Origin: Betaproteobacteria bacterium
GTDB taxonomy: Bacteria > Pseudomonadota > Gammaproteobacteria > Burkholderiales > Burkholderiaceae_C
Assembly (NCBI GenBank): GCA_009921465.1
Contig: RFXS01000006.1
Coordinates: 1 to 36,007 of the forward strand
Length of the DNA: 36,007 nucleotides
Reading direction: 5' to 3'
Within the stretch, counting starts at the first letter, position 1; each line of letters begins with the position of its first letter. The notes under the pieces were generated by a model. That model searched no databases. It saw only the letters and a program-made list of their open reading frames with translations, and was not told where the DNA came from. Both the position numbers and the translations under genes were made by a program. Shown here piece after piece: positions 8,671 to 16,408 of this stretch.

Positions 8671-9204
8671 ATGGACATCCCAGCCATTCGCGCCAAGTTT
8701 CACGCGTTCAGCCGTTGGGCCGAATGGCTGACGGTGTCCATGTTCATCGGCATTTTTGTGTTGTTTGTGATCTCTGTTTTTCAGCGTTACGTCTTGGTTC
8801 AACCCGTCAATTGGGTGGACGAATCCATCTTAATTTTGTTTCTGTGGTCAACTTTTTTGACCGAGGCATTGGTGCTGAGCAACCGAGAGCAAGTCACCTT
8901 TGACGTGATTTGGGACCAGTGCGGCCCCAATGGTCGACGTTTGATCGGATTGACCGCTGCAGCGCTGATCGCGTTACTTTTCACACTTTCTGCGCCCACC
9001 ATTTGGGGCTATGTCGCCTTTCTTTGGCGCGAAAAAACCAATGCATTGGAGTGGCGACTGGACTATGTTTACGCTTGCTTTGTGATTTATTGGCTGGCGG
9101 TGATCGTGCGCGCCGTGGATCGGCTTTTATTGCTCAGCTCTGCCCAATGGGCCGAACACGTGAAGGATCAAAAAGCAGATGAGAAAACCAATGTGCTGGG
9201 TTAA
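8671..9204 (+). CDS. TRAP transporter small permease, DctQ family
   Basis: Integral membrane protein of 177 residues with four predicted helices: about 22-45 (LTVSMFIGIFVLFVISVFQRYVL), 50-68, 95-115 and 130-150. The motif QRYVLVQPVNWVDE after the first helix is typical of DctQ (R-Y-x4-x-W-x-E/D). DctQ pairs with DctM and positions the binding protein. It sits 38 bases after dctP and 18 before dctM in the same operon. Confidence 0.93.
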   Translation: MDIPAIRAKFHAFSRWAEWLTVSMFIGIFVLFVISVFQRYVLVQPVNWVDESILILFLWSTFLTEALVLSNREQVTFDVIWDQCGPNGRRLIGLTAAALIALLFTLSAPTIWGYVAFLWREKTNALEWRLDYVYACFVIYWLAVIVRAVDRLLLLSSAQWAEHVKDQKADEKTNVLG

Positions 9205-9222
9205 TTTGTCAAGGATCCGACC

Positions 9223-10518
9223 ATGAGCACCGCCTTGATGGCCATGGGCATTGTGATCTTGGTGTGTGCACTGCTCAGATTCTCCATCGTGTTGATGATG
9301 TTCAGCAGTGGCATCGTTTACTTGTGGGTCAAAGGCCAAGACATCGGCTTGATCGTCGACCAAACTTTGAATTCCATGTTCAGCATGTATGTCCTATTGG
9401 CCGTACCCATGTTCATTTTTGCCGGCAATGTGATGAACGCTTCGACGGTCAGCGAGCGCATTTGGAGTGCCGCTGATGTGTTGGTCGGGCGACTGCGCGG
9501 CGGCATGGGTCATATCACCGTTTTGATGAATGTGGTCATGTCGAGCATGAGCGGCAGCGCCATCAGCGATGCCGCTGGCCCCGGCATGGTGTCCATACGC
9601 ATGATGGAAAAAGTGGGTCAATACCCAAGGGGCTTGGCTGTGGCCATCGCGGCGGCGGCGTCTTGTCTAGGCCCGATCATCCCGCCCTCGATCCCGATGG
9701 TGATTTACGCACTCATCAGCACCGCGTCGCTGGGGGCCTTGTTTTTGGCCGGTGTCGTTCCTGGCCTGTTGATGGCTTTGAGCTTGATGCTGTGGATAGC
9801 CATGATTGCGCGCCAGCGCAACCTGCCCTTTGGGCAAAAAATATCCTTGTCGCAACTGCCCGTGGTGCTTTGGCGTGCTGCCTTGCCGCTGACTTTGCCG
9901 GTGATGCTGTTGGGCGGCATATGGTCGGGTATTTTCAGCCCCACCGAATCGGCGGCCATGGCAGGCTTGTGGGCCATCGTGATTGGTGCCTTTATTTATC
10001 GAAACTTGGGCCTGAAAACCTTGATCGGTATTTTTGCCATGTCAGCGCGCCAATCGGCCGTGGTGATGATGCTCATCGCCAGCTCGTTCATCGTCAATTA
10101 CGCCATCACCGCTGAGCAAGTCGCCGTTCAATTGGCCGCGTACATCGCCAGCTTGAACTTGTCGGCCATTGTCTTCATGCTGTTGGTCAATGTGATGTTC
10201 TTGATCTTGGGCACTGTGTTGGATGGTGCCGTGATGCTCTTGGTGTTCATCCCGGTGCTGCTGCCCACCGTGAATGCCTTGGGCATTGATTTGGTGCAAT
10301 TCGGTGTGGTGGTGATTCTCAACTTCATGATCGCCATGATCACTCCCCCTTACGGTTTGATTTTGTTCGTGCTGGGTTCGCTCACCGGTGTGCCCATGAA
10401 AGAAATCAACCGCGAAATTTGGCAGTTTTGCATTCCCCTGAGTGTGGTGATGTTCTTGATGATCTTTTTTCCATCCATCACCTTGTGGTTGCCGCGCATG
10501 TTTGGATATGCCGGCTAA
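9223..10518 (+). CDS. TRAP transporter large permease, DctM family
   Basis: Protein of 431 residues made of about 11-12 hydrophobic helices. Characteristic DctM segments are visible: the loop with SSMSGSAISDAAGPGMVSIRMMEK, the following AAAASCLGPIIPPSIPMVIYA, WSGIFSPTESAAMAG, and NFMIAMITPPYGLILFVLGSL with the conserved TPP motif near the C-terminus. It is the sodium-coupled translocation subunit. AAGGAT lies 6 bases before the ATG. With the two genes before it this is a complete TRAP system. Confidence 0.96.
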   Translation: MSTALMAMGIVILVCALLRFSIVLMMFSSGIVYLWVKGQDIGLIVDQTLNSMFSMYVLLAVPMFIFAGNVMNASTVSERIWSAADVLVGRLRGGMGHITVLMNVVMSSMSGSAISDAAGPGMVSIRMMEKVGQYPRGLAVAIAAAASCLGPIIPPSIPMVIYALISTASLGALFLAGVVPGLLMALSLMLWIAMIARQRNLPFGQKISLSQLPVVLWRAALPLTLPVMLLGGIWSGIFSPTESAAMAGLWAIVIGAFIYRNLGLKTLIGIFAMSARQSAVVMMLIASSFIVNYAITAEQVAVQLAAYIASLNLSAIVFMLLVNVMFLILGTVLDGAVMLLVFIPVLLPTVNALGIDLVQFGVVVILNFMIAMITPPYGLILFVLGSLTGVPMKEINREIWQFCIPLSVVMFLMIFFPSITLWLPRMFGYAG

Positions 10519-10547
10519 AGTTCGTGTGATTGATCTGAATCTGGCCC

Positions 10548-11942
10548 ATGATGATCCCCATTGAGAGCCTGCGCAATGCCTTGGCGCCTTGCTTAGACGC
10601 CCAAGGATTCATTCCGGGCGATCAAGTACAAGAGCGTTATTGCACAGATTGGAGCGGAGCGCGGGGACAACCCTTGGCTGTGTTGCGCCCGACGAACTCC
10701 GCGCAAGTGGCCGAAGTCATGCGAGCATGTCATGGGATGCGTCAACCCGTGGTCGTTCAAGGCGGCATGACGGGGTTGGTTGGATCTTGTGTCCCGCAAG
10801 CTGGCGAGGTGGTGCTATCGCTGGAACGCTTGAATCAGATTGAAGAGATCGATCTCATCAGCAGCACCGCCACTGTGCAAGCAGGGGTTTGCCTGCAAAC
10901 CTTACAAGAGGCGGTGGAAGAAAAATATCTTTTTTTCCCGGTTGATATTGGCAGTCGCGGTTCTTGCCACATTGGCGGATTGATTGCCACCAATGCGGGG
11001 GGCAACCGGGTGTTGCGCTATGGCATGACACGCCAATCCGTGCGCGGCCTGGAAGTCGTGCTGGCAGACGGGACCCTGATCAACCGCATGGGAAAAGCCA
11101 TCAAAGACAACGCGGGCTTTGACACCAAACAAATTTTCATTGGCAGCGAGGGCACCCTGGGCGTGATCACACGTGCGGTGTTGGCCCTTGAACCTTTGCC
11201 CTGTGCAAGGCAATCGGCACTGATTTCTTTGGACGGCTTTGGTGCGGTCACAGACTTGTTATGGCACTGCAAAAATCGACTGGGTCCCAGGTTGAGTAGC
11301 TTTGAAGTCATGTGGCGAGACTTTTTTGATTTTTCAGTGGGCAAACTCAAGCGGGGGCCACCCGGCTTGAACTTGTCTGGTACCCATGTGGTGCTGGTGG
11401 AAGCGATGGGCATGGACAGCGCACCCGATGAAGCGCTTTTTTTGGATGCGCTCAGTGGGTTTTCTGACCAACACCCTGCCTGCGAGATGGTGTTGGCTCG
11501 GTCGATGGCCGATGCACAGGCCATTTGGTCCATCCGAGAGGCGGCAGGTGAAGCGGCCCAAGCCGTGTCGCCCTGGGCGGGCTTTGATGTCAGCCTGCCC
11601 ATCGCCGATATGCCAGTGTGGGTCGATGGAATTCACACGCAGTTGCGTTCTTTGGATTTGACCCAAACCCAAACCTATGGGCATCTGGGCGATGGCAACC
11701 TCCATTTGGTGGTGGGTGTGACCACTGACCCTGTGCTCAAGGCAAAAGTCACCGAGTTGGTTCACAGCACCATTGGGGCTTTGGGCGGCTCCATATCCGG
11801 TGAGCACGGCATCGGTTTTGCCAAAAAACCCCATTTGCACCTTTGCCGTTCAGCGGCGGATATTGGCATCATGAAGCAACTCAAACACAACTTTGATCCC
11901 TTTGGCCTGCTCAACCCCGGGCGCGTATTGGACCTGCCATGA
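10548..11942 (+). CDS. FAD-binding oxidoreductase, GlcD/D-2-hydroxyacid dehydrogenase type
   Basis: Protein of 464 residues of the vanillyl-alcohol-oxidase flavoprotein superfamily. The FAD-binding PCMH domain shows LRPTNSAQVAEVMRAC, VVVQGGMTGLVGSCVP (pyrophosphate loop), GGLIATNAGGNRVLRYG and FIGSEGTLGVITRAVL. The C-terminal cap has the metal-site motifs HLGDGNLHLVVG and GEHGIGFAKKP, as in D-lactate and D-2-hydroxyglutarate dehydrogenases. It likely oxidises a D-2-hydroxyacid to the 2-oxoacid. The stop overlaps the SDR start by four bases. Two adjacent ATG codons (10548, 10551) are both possible starts. Confidence 0.9.
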   Translation: MMIPIESLRNALAPCLDAQGFIPGDQVQERYCTDWSGARGQPLAVLRPTNSAQVAEVMRACHGMRQPVVVQGGMTGLVGSCVPQAGEVVLSLERLNQIEEIDLISSTATVQAGVCLQTLQEAVEEKYLFFPVDIGSRGSCHIGGLIATNAGGNRVLRYGMTRQSVRGLEVVLADGTLINRMGKAIKDNAGFDTKQIFIGSEGTLGVITRAVLALEPLPCARQSALISLDGFGAVTDLLWHCKNRLGPRLSSFEVMWRDFFDFSVGKLKRGPPGLNLSGTHVVLVEAMGMDSAPDEALFLDALSGFSDQHPACEMVLARSMADAQAIWSIREAAGEAAQAVSPWAGFDVSLPIADMPVWVDGIHTQLRSLDLTQTQTYGHLGDGNLHLVVGVTTDPVLKAKVTELVHSTIGALGGSISGEHGIGFAKKPHLHLCRSAADIGIMKQLKHNFDPFGLLNPGRVLDLP

Positions 11943-12670
11943 ATAAAACACCCATTGCATTTGTCACCGGTGCCGCACAAGGCATTGGCTTGGCGATTGC
12001 CAAGCGACTGGCCCACGATGGATTTCATGTGGTCGCCATGGACCGCCAAGCCGACGTTTTGCATGCGGCCCTGCAGCCCTTGACACAACAAGGTCTCGTG
12101 GTAAGTGCGGCCGTGGCCGATGTGTGCGACCGTGACAGCGTGCACCAAGCCATGCAAACCCATCCCCGGGTGGATGTCATGGTCTGTGCTGCAGGCATCT
12201 ACAACGATGCGCGATTCTTGGATTTGACTGAGCTTGCATTCACACAAATGCTGCAGGTCAATGTGGTGGGCACGTTCATCCCCGCGCAAGAAGCGGCCCG
12301 GCGCATGGTGGCCGGTGGGCGCATCGTGACGATTTCCTCTCGAGGCGCCTTGGGTGGTACCCGCTTTGCCCACTATGTGGCTTCCAAATCGGCCGTGATC
12401 GGGCTTACCCGCGCCATGGCCATGGAGTTGCGCGACAAAGAAATTGCCGTCAACTCTGTCGCACCCGGATTCACCGACACACCCATGACGCGATCCGCAC
12501 CACCAGAGATGTTTGCGCAATGGGAGGCATTGGAGCCACGTGGCAAAGCTGCATCCCCCGACGAAATCGCGCATGCAGTGTCTTTTTTGGCGTCACCCCA
12601 GACCCACTTCATCACCGGTCAAACGCTGTTTGTGGACGGTGGTAAATCGCTGGGCGGTTTGAGCATTTGA
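11939..12670 (+). CDS. short-chain dehydrogenase/reductase (classical SDR)
   Basis: Protein of 243 residues with the cofactor motif TGAAQGIG (10-17), NVV with N108, catalytic S134, Y146 and K150 (YVASK), and the C-terminal ITGQTLFVDGGKSLG that closes classical SDR tetramers. MDR following the second strand suggests NAD rather than NADP. In this operon it could oxidise a sugar acid or a 2-keto-3-deoxy acid before the FAH-family hydrolase acts; this is inference from the L-fucose/L-rhamnose oxidative pathways, which use exactly an SDR plus an FAH enzyme. It is the last gene of the operon. Confidence 0.92.
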   Translation: MNKTPIAFVTGAAQGIGLAIAKRLAHDGFHVVAMDRQADVLHAALQPLTQQGLVVSAAVADVCDRDSVHQAMQTHPRVDVMVCAAGIYNDARFLDLTELAFTQMLQVNVVGTFIPAQEAARRMVAGGRIVTISSRGALGGTRFAHYVASKSAVIGLTRAMAMELRDKEIAVNSVAPGFTDTPMTRSAPPEMFAQWEALEPRGKAASPDEIAHAVSFLASPQTHFITGQTLFVDGGKSLGGLSI

Positions 12671-12713
12671 TCCCTGTGAGTGAACCACTCGGCGTGGGGA
12701 GGCTCGTCTCAAG

Positions 12714-12752
12714 CGAGCTTGCTTCACGCCACGGCGGCGTGAAGCAAGCTCG
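12714..12752. terminator. perfect 17-bp hairpin after the catabolic operon
   Basis: CGAGCTTGCTTCACGCC (12714-12730) and its exact complement (12736-12752) flank a 5-base loop (ACGGC). It lies 44 bases after the SDR stop and 9 bases before the end of a convergent gene, so it probably ends both transcripts. There is no U-tract. GGCGTG at 12691-12696 could also pair with the CACGCC arm, giving an alternative fold. Confidence 0.55.
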
Positions 12753-12760
12753 AAGGAAAA

Positions 12761-13111
12761 TCAGGCTGGTATCAGGATCAATGCGCAAGCACGCGCGGCC
12801 TCAGGGCTCAAATCTTGTCCGCCCTGAACTTTGCCCCAGCCACCTTTTTCAATCAGGTTGCTGCGTGACCATTCATCGGTCTTCTTCAACTCCACCATGT
12901 TGGCAGTGAATTTACTGTCTTGTTTGAACGCCAAGGCGCAAACCGGTGCCAATGCACTGGTCAAGGCAGTGGCCACCTTCACACTGGCCATGGCTTGGGA
13001 TTGGCTGGCTGTTTGCCAACCGGAAAAGCTAAAACCCACCACCGACAAAATCACAGCGCCAGCGACAGCACCCCAAATTACGGGCTCAGTTTGAGCAGGC
13101 CATTGAATCAT
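12761..13111 (-). CDS. small membrane-anchored protein of unknown function
   Basis: Not recognised. The frame is longer, but the likely start is the Met at 13111 (MIQWPAQTEPVIWG), giving 116 residues. It has one clear transmembrane segment (about residues 11-29, VIWGAVAGAVILSVVGFSF) followed by an extracytoplasmic or cytoplasmic domain of about 85 residues containing two cysteines (APVCALAFKQD and ARACALIL). The Ala/Gly-rich segment after the helix and the pattern FxxNMVELKKTDEWSRSNLIEKGGW look like a conserved soluble domain. It is convergent with the catabolic operon and divergent from the DUF1003 gene. Confidence 0.6.
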   Translation of the reverse strand: MIQWPAQTEPVIWGAVAGAVILSVVGFSFSGWQTASQSQAMASVKVATALTSALAPVCALAFKQDSKFTANMVELKKTDEWSRSNLIEKGGWGKVQGGQDLSPEAARACALILIPA

Positions 13112-13288
13112 GTGAACTTTCTTAAATGAGCGGAAAACACTTCCGAGGTGGGTGGTTCTAATGTACGCCCCCCACAGGCGATGGACGAAATATATTTGCC
13201 TCGCTGGCAAAGCCCATGAACCAGCCCTTACCCTGGCATGTGCTAAGTTAGATTGCTTCAGCCTTGCAACACCACCTGGACCTCTGCC

Positions 13289-13828
13289 ATGCCCACTTCA
13301 CAAACCAGTCCACCGCCCAATTTGACCCACGAAGAACAGCATTTGCTGCACAACTTGCGAAAGCACCGGAAAATTCACCGAAGAAATAAACTGTCTGTGA
13401 CTGTGCCCGTGGAAGAGCCACCGCCACAGCTGACTTGGGGACAAAAGGTTGCAGACAAAGTGGCGGCCACCGTGGGTTCGTGGCGTTTCATCATCATCCA
13501 AAGTTCCTTGATCATGGTTTGGATCGCATGGAACACACAAACCTCATCACCTTGGGACCCATACCCGTTCATATTGCTGAATTTGATGCTGTCTTTTCAG
13601 GCCGCGTACACCGCACCGGCCATCATGATGAGTCAAAACCGCTTGGCCGAGACCGACCGTCGGCGTGCCGATAACGACTATGAAATCAATGTCAAAGCCG
13701 AATTAGAGATCGAATTGCTGCACCAAAAAGTAGACCTGCTGCGCGAGCAAGAACTCAAGGCCTTGGCCGATTCAGTGCATCGGCTGTCCAAACAACTCGA
13801 TGCATTGCTGGGTACCCCAAAAAGTTAA
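13289..13828 (+). CDS. DUF1003-family membrane protein
   Basis: Start taken at the ATG at 13289 (MPTSQTSPPPN), giving 179 residues; an upstream TTG start is less likely. The DUF1003 core runs WGQKVADKVAATVGSWRFIIIQSSLIMVWIAWN with two transmembrane helices (about 70-90 and 104-125), DPYPFILLNLMLSFQAAYTAPAIMMSQNRLAETDRRRADNDYEIN between and after them, and a charged C-terminal helix (about 137-175) likely to form a coiled coil. DUF1003 proteins are widespread cyclase-unrelated membrane proteins of unknown role. The proline-rich N-terminus and basic stretch HRKIHRRNK suggest a cytoplasmic N-terminus. Confidence 0.85.
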   Translation: MPTSQTSPPPNLTHEEQHLLHNLRKHRKIHRRNKLSVTVPVEEPPPQLTWGQKVADKVAATVGSWRFIIIQSSLIMVWIAWNTQTSSPWDPYPFILLNLMLSFQAAYTAPAIMMSQNRLAETDRRRADNDYEINVKAELEIELLHQKVDLLREQELKALADSVHRLSKQLDALLGTPKS

Positions 13829-13831
13829 AGC

Positions 13832-14212
13832 TCATTTACCACCGGGTAACTTGCCACCGCTTTTAACGCATTCATCCAGGGTCTTGAACTCGGTGAATTT
13901 TTTGGTGCGCTCAAAACTGGGGCTGGCTTTGTCGTGACAAATGCCGGCATCAGACTTTTTGACCAAAGGCTCTGCTGCCGCCGCGGATTTGGCAGGCAAT
14001 GTGCCGCCGCTTTTGACGCACTCGTCCAGGCTTTTAAAGGGGGTGAACTTTTTGGTGTTGACATAACTGGCGCTGGTTTTGTCATGGCAAATACCTGAGT
14101 CCGACTTTTTGACCGCAGGCTCAGCGGCTTCTTTGGGGTCTGCCGCTTGGGCCAAGACCAAACCAAATCCCAGCATCAATGTCACAAAGGTTCGAATGCA
14201 TGTTTGAATCAT
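13832..14212 (-). CDS. secreted protein with two tandem GICHD...GG repeats
   Basis: Protein of 126 residues: a Sec signal peptide (to about residue 23, VLAQA-A) and two 40-residue repeats. Each repeat reads VKKSD(S/A)GICHDK, then S-x-S-(Y/F), TKKF, F-K-(S/T)-LDECVKSGG and LP. Each has two cysteines, one in GICHD and one in DEC, so each may form its own disulfide. An Ala-rich linker with a Lys/Pro separates them. The repeat resembles short GIC-H...CLxSGGxLP modules found singly in other bacterial exported proteins, for which I know no established function. It is convergent with the DUF1003 gene (3 bases apart). Confidence 0.75.
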   Translation of the reverse strand: MIQTCIRTFVTLMLGFGLVLAQAADPKEAAEPAVKKSDSGICHDKTSASYVNTKKFTPFKSLDECVKSGGTLPAKSAAAAEPLVKKSDAGICHDKASPSFERTKKFTEFKTLDECVKSGGKLPGGK

Positions 14213-14270
14213 GTACAGCTCCGTTGGTTAAAAAATGAATCATCTGCTTCCCGCAAAAGGCGCACTGGCA

Positions 14271-16004
14271 TCACAACCGAGTGACTTTGGCCTGCAGCAA
14301 AGCACTTTGGCCACGCGCCACCGCCGCCAGACACCGTGCAATGGCAGCACCCACTTCGGCTGGATCGCTGACGCATTCTCCATGGGCGCCAGCTGCTTGG
14401 GCGACCATGGCAAAGTTCATGTCAGGGGCCAGATGGGCTTCATAGGCCTGGGTCGCCTTGGCCACGCCTTCAGGAAACACGCGCAAAGTGGCCTCTTTGA
14501 CCGCCGCCCACCCGCCGTTGTCCAGCACGATGGTGAAAATGGGCAGCCCATATTGCTTGGAAACGGCCATGCTCGATTGCGGGTTGCCAAAGTAAAACGA
14601 CCCATCACCTGAGAAAGCCACCACACAGCGATCAGGTTTGGCCAACTTGATTCCCAAGGCCATACCGGCCGAAAAGCCCAAACCACCACCGGCCAAACCC
14701 ACGTGCGATCCTGGCACTGTGCGTGGCACTTGCATGGCCACGACAGGTGCATTTCGGATGGCTTCGTTGAGCACGATGGCATCCGCGGGTATGGCGCTGG
14801 CCACAGCGGCACACAGATGGTGGGGGTTGATTTGTCCCAACTGACCCGGGTCACTGGCCAGGCTGATGGCACGTTGCTGTCGCTGCTGACTCTCCTGGGC
14901 CAATTGCGCCACGCGCGCTTGCGCTGCCTGGGTGAACGCTGGGTTCAGGCGCTGCTGCAAGCGTGCCAGTATTTGCGCCAAGATGCGGTGGCTGTCACCT
15001 GGCATCTTCAAGTGGCGCGGAAAACTCCACATGGGGTAACTGCGTTTATCGATGTCCACATCGATGTGGGCCCACCATGTTTGTGGGTTGAGTGGGGTAT
15101 CGCGGGGAATCCAGGGCACATCCACATCCACGATCAATCCCACATCGGCCTGCGCCACATGTGCGCCCGGCACAAACCCACCGAAGCAAGGTGAATCGTG
15201 GGGGATATTGAGGTCCACGGCATTGCACTCAATGACCCGAATGCCGCCCAAGCGTGCCAAGGCATCCAGCACAGCTACGGTGGCCGGGTTGCGGCCGCTG
15301 TAAGACGTGATGATCAAGGGGCTGTGTGCCGACAACAATCGATCAACCACTTGCTCTATGGCCTCAGGGTCGGTGCCCAGCGCGGGCGTTGGCCCATAGG
15401 TTTGGACCGGGAAATCATGCAACTGCTCGTCGCGCCAGCGCTCGGTCAATGTTTCGCGCGCAAAGGTCATGTAGACCGGTCCTTTGGGATCGCTTTGCAT
15501 CACGCTGTGGGCTCGGCGCAAGGCCTCTTTGGCAATCACACCAGATGGCATGTTGTAATCCCACTTCACATATTGGCGCACCAAGCCACCCTGGTCATAG
15601 GGCTCTTGGACAAAGTTAACAAACGTGTCGCGCGTACCTGGCAGTTCGCCATGCGAGGTGTAAGGTGCGCGCCCTGCCATGAGCATCAAGGGCAAGCGTG
15701 CCTTGGAAATATTGTGAATGCCCATCGCTGCATTGGCTGTGCCTGCATCCACATGGACCAAGACGCCTTGGCCTTGGCCTGTGGCCAGCGCATAGCCTGC
15801 AGCCATGTGGACCGCTGTGTTTTCATGCGGGCACAAAACGGTTTTGGGAAACTTTCGCCCCGCTTGGCGCCATCGCGCCATTTCTTCGATCAAAGGTGCG
15901 TGGTCGGTACCGAGGTTGCAAAACAAATAATCAAGGCCCAAATCATTGAAGCCTTGCAGCACGTGGTGGGCGGTGGTGTTCCCTGAGGGGTGATCCACGC
16001 TCAT
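14271..16004 (-). CDS. thiamine-diphosphate-dependent enzyme (acetolactate-synthase-like)
   Basis: Protein of 577 residues with the three-domain layout of the ThDP/POX family. The N-terminal PYR domain has the activating glutamate E61 in CPHENTAVHMAAGYALATG; the central domain lies around 200-340; the C-terminal PP domain has the ThDP motif from GDG (466-468) to N496 in VLDN. Substrate is unclear: it is not a standard IlvB, GlxI or benzoylformate decarboxylase, and FAD use cannot be judged. Such enzymes split or join 2-oxoacids. Its start overlaps the stop of the NIPSNAP gene by four bases, so the two are coupled and may act on the same compound. Confidence 0.85.
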   Translation of the reverse strand: MSVDHPSGNTTAHHVLQGFNDLGLDYLFCNLGTDHAPLIEEMARWRQAGRKFPKTVLCPHENTAVHMAAGYALATGQGQGVLVHVDAGTANAAMGIHNISKARLPLMLMAGRAPYTSHGELPGTRDTFVNFVQEPYDQGGLVRQYVKWDYNMPSGVIAKEALRRAHSVMQSDPKGPVYMTFARETLTERWRDEQLHDFPVQTYGPTPALGTDPEAIEQVVDRLLSAHSPLIITSYSGRNPATVAVLDALARLGGIRVIECNAVDLNIPHDSPCFGGFVPGAHVAQADVGLIVDVDVPWIPRDTPLNPQTWWAHIDVDIDKRSYPMWSFPRHLKMPGDSHRILAQILARLQQRLNPAFTQAAQARVAQLAQESQQRQQRAISLASDPGQLGQINPHHLCAAVASAIPADAIVLNEAIRNAPVVAMQVPRTVPGSHVGLAGGGLGFSAGMALGIKLAKPDRCVVAFSGDGSFYFGNPQSSMAVSKQYGLPIFTIVLDNGGWAAVKEATLRVFPEGVAKATQAYEAHLAPDMNFAMVAQAAGAHGECVSDPAEVGAAIARCLAAVARGQSALLQAKVTRL

Positions 16005-16318
16005 GGGTGAGGTCCCCAGGGGGCCGCCATCATGAGTTTATTTTCTTGCGACAAGATCATGGGGCGCAATTTAGCGGCAAATGCCATGAATGCAGCATCG
16101 GCGTAAATACCCGCCCAAAATGCGCGCCGGTCGGCGTCGTCATCAAACTTCCAAACGTGAATGAGCTGATTCAATGCGCCCACATCCCCGGTGAAATAGC
16201 CAACCAATTTTTTAGGGTGCTTTTCCAGTGCCGCCCATCCCTCGGTTCCGTAAATAGAAACGACTTCAGACATTTTCCCCACAATCACTGTGTAGGTGCG
16301 CAATTCATATAAAGCCAT
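16001..16318 (-). CDS. NIPSNAP-family protein
   Basis: Protein of 105 residues starting at the ATG at 16318, which has AAGGAG five bases upstream; the GTG at 16324 is too close to that site. It has the NIPSNAP opening (M)ALYELRTYTV, the repeat unit LxxVxIYGTEGWAAL, and LIHVWKFDDDADRRAFWAG, followed by a final strand. The fold is a ferredoxin-like dimeric alpha/beta barrel. Bacterial members are often coupled to catabolic enzymes and are of unknown biochemical role. It is the first gene of a two-gene unit with the ThDP enzyme. Confidence 0.88.
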   Translation of the reverse strand: MALYELRTYTVIVGKMSEVVSIYGTEGWAALEKHPKKLVGYFTGDVGALNQLIHVWKFDDDADRRAFWAGIYADAAFMAFAAKLRPMILSQENKLMMAAPWGPHP

Positions 16319-16408
16319 GATCACTCCTTGTTTGGGTTGATTTCATCTTACCAAAGGGGCGATGGCGTGATGCTGCGCTTTTTCCCCTCCATACCCTGAT
16401 GGCCCGCG

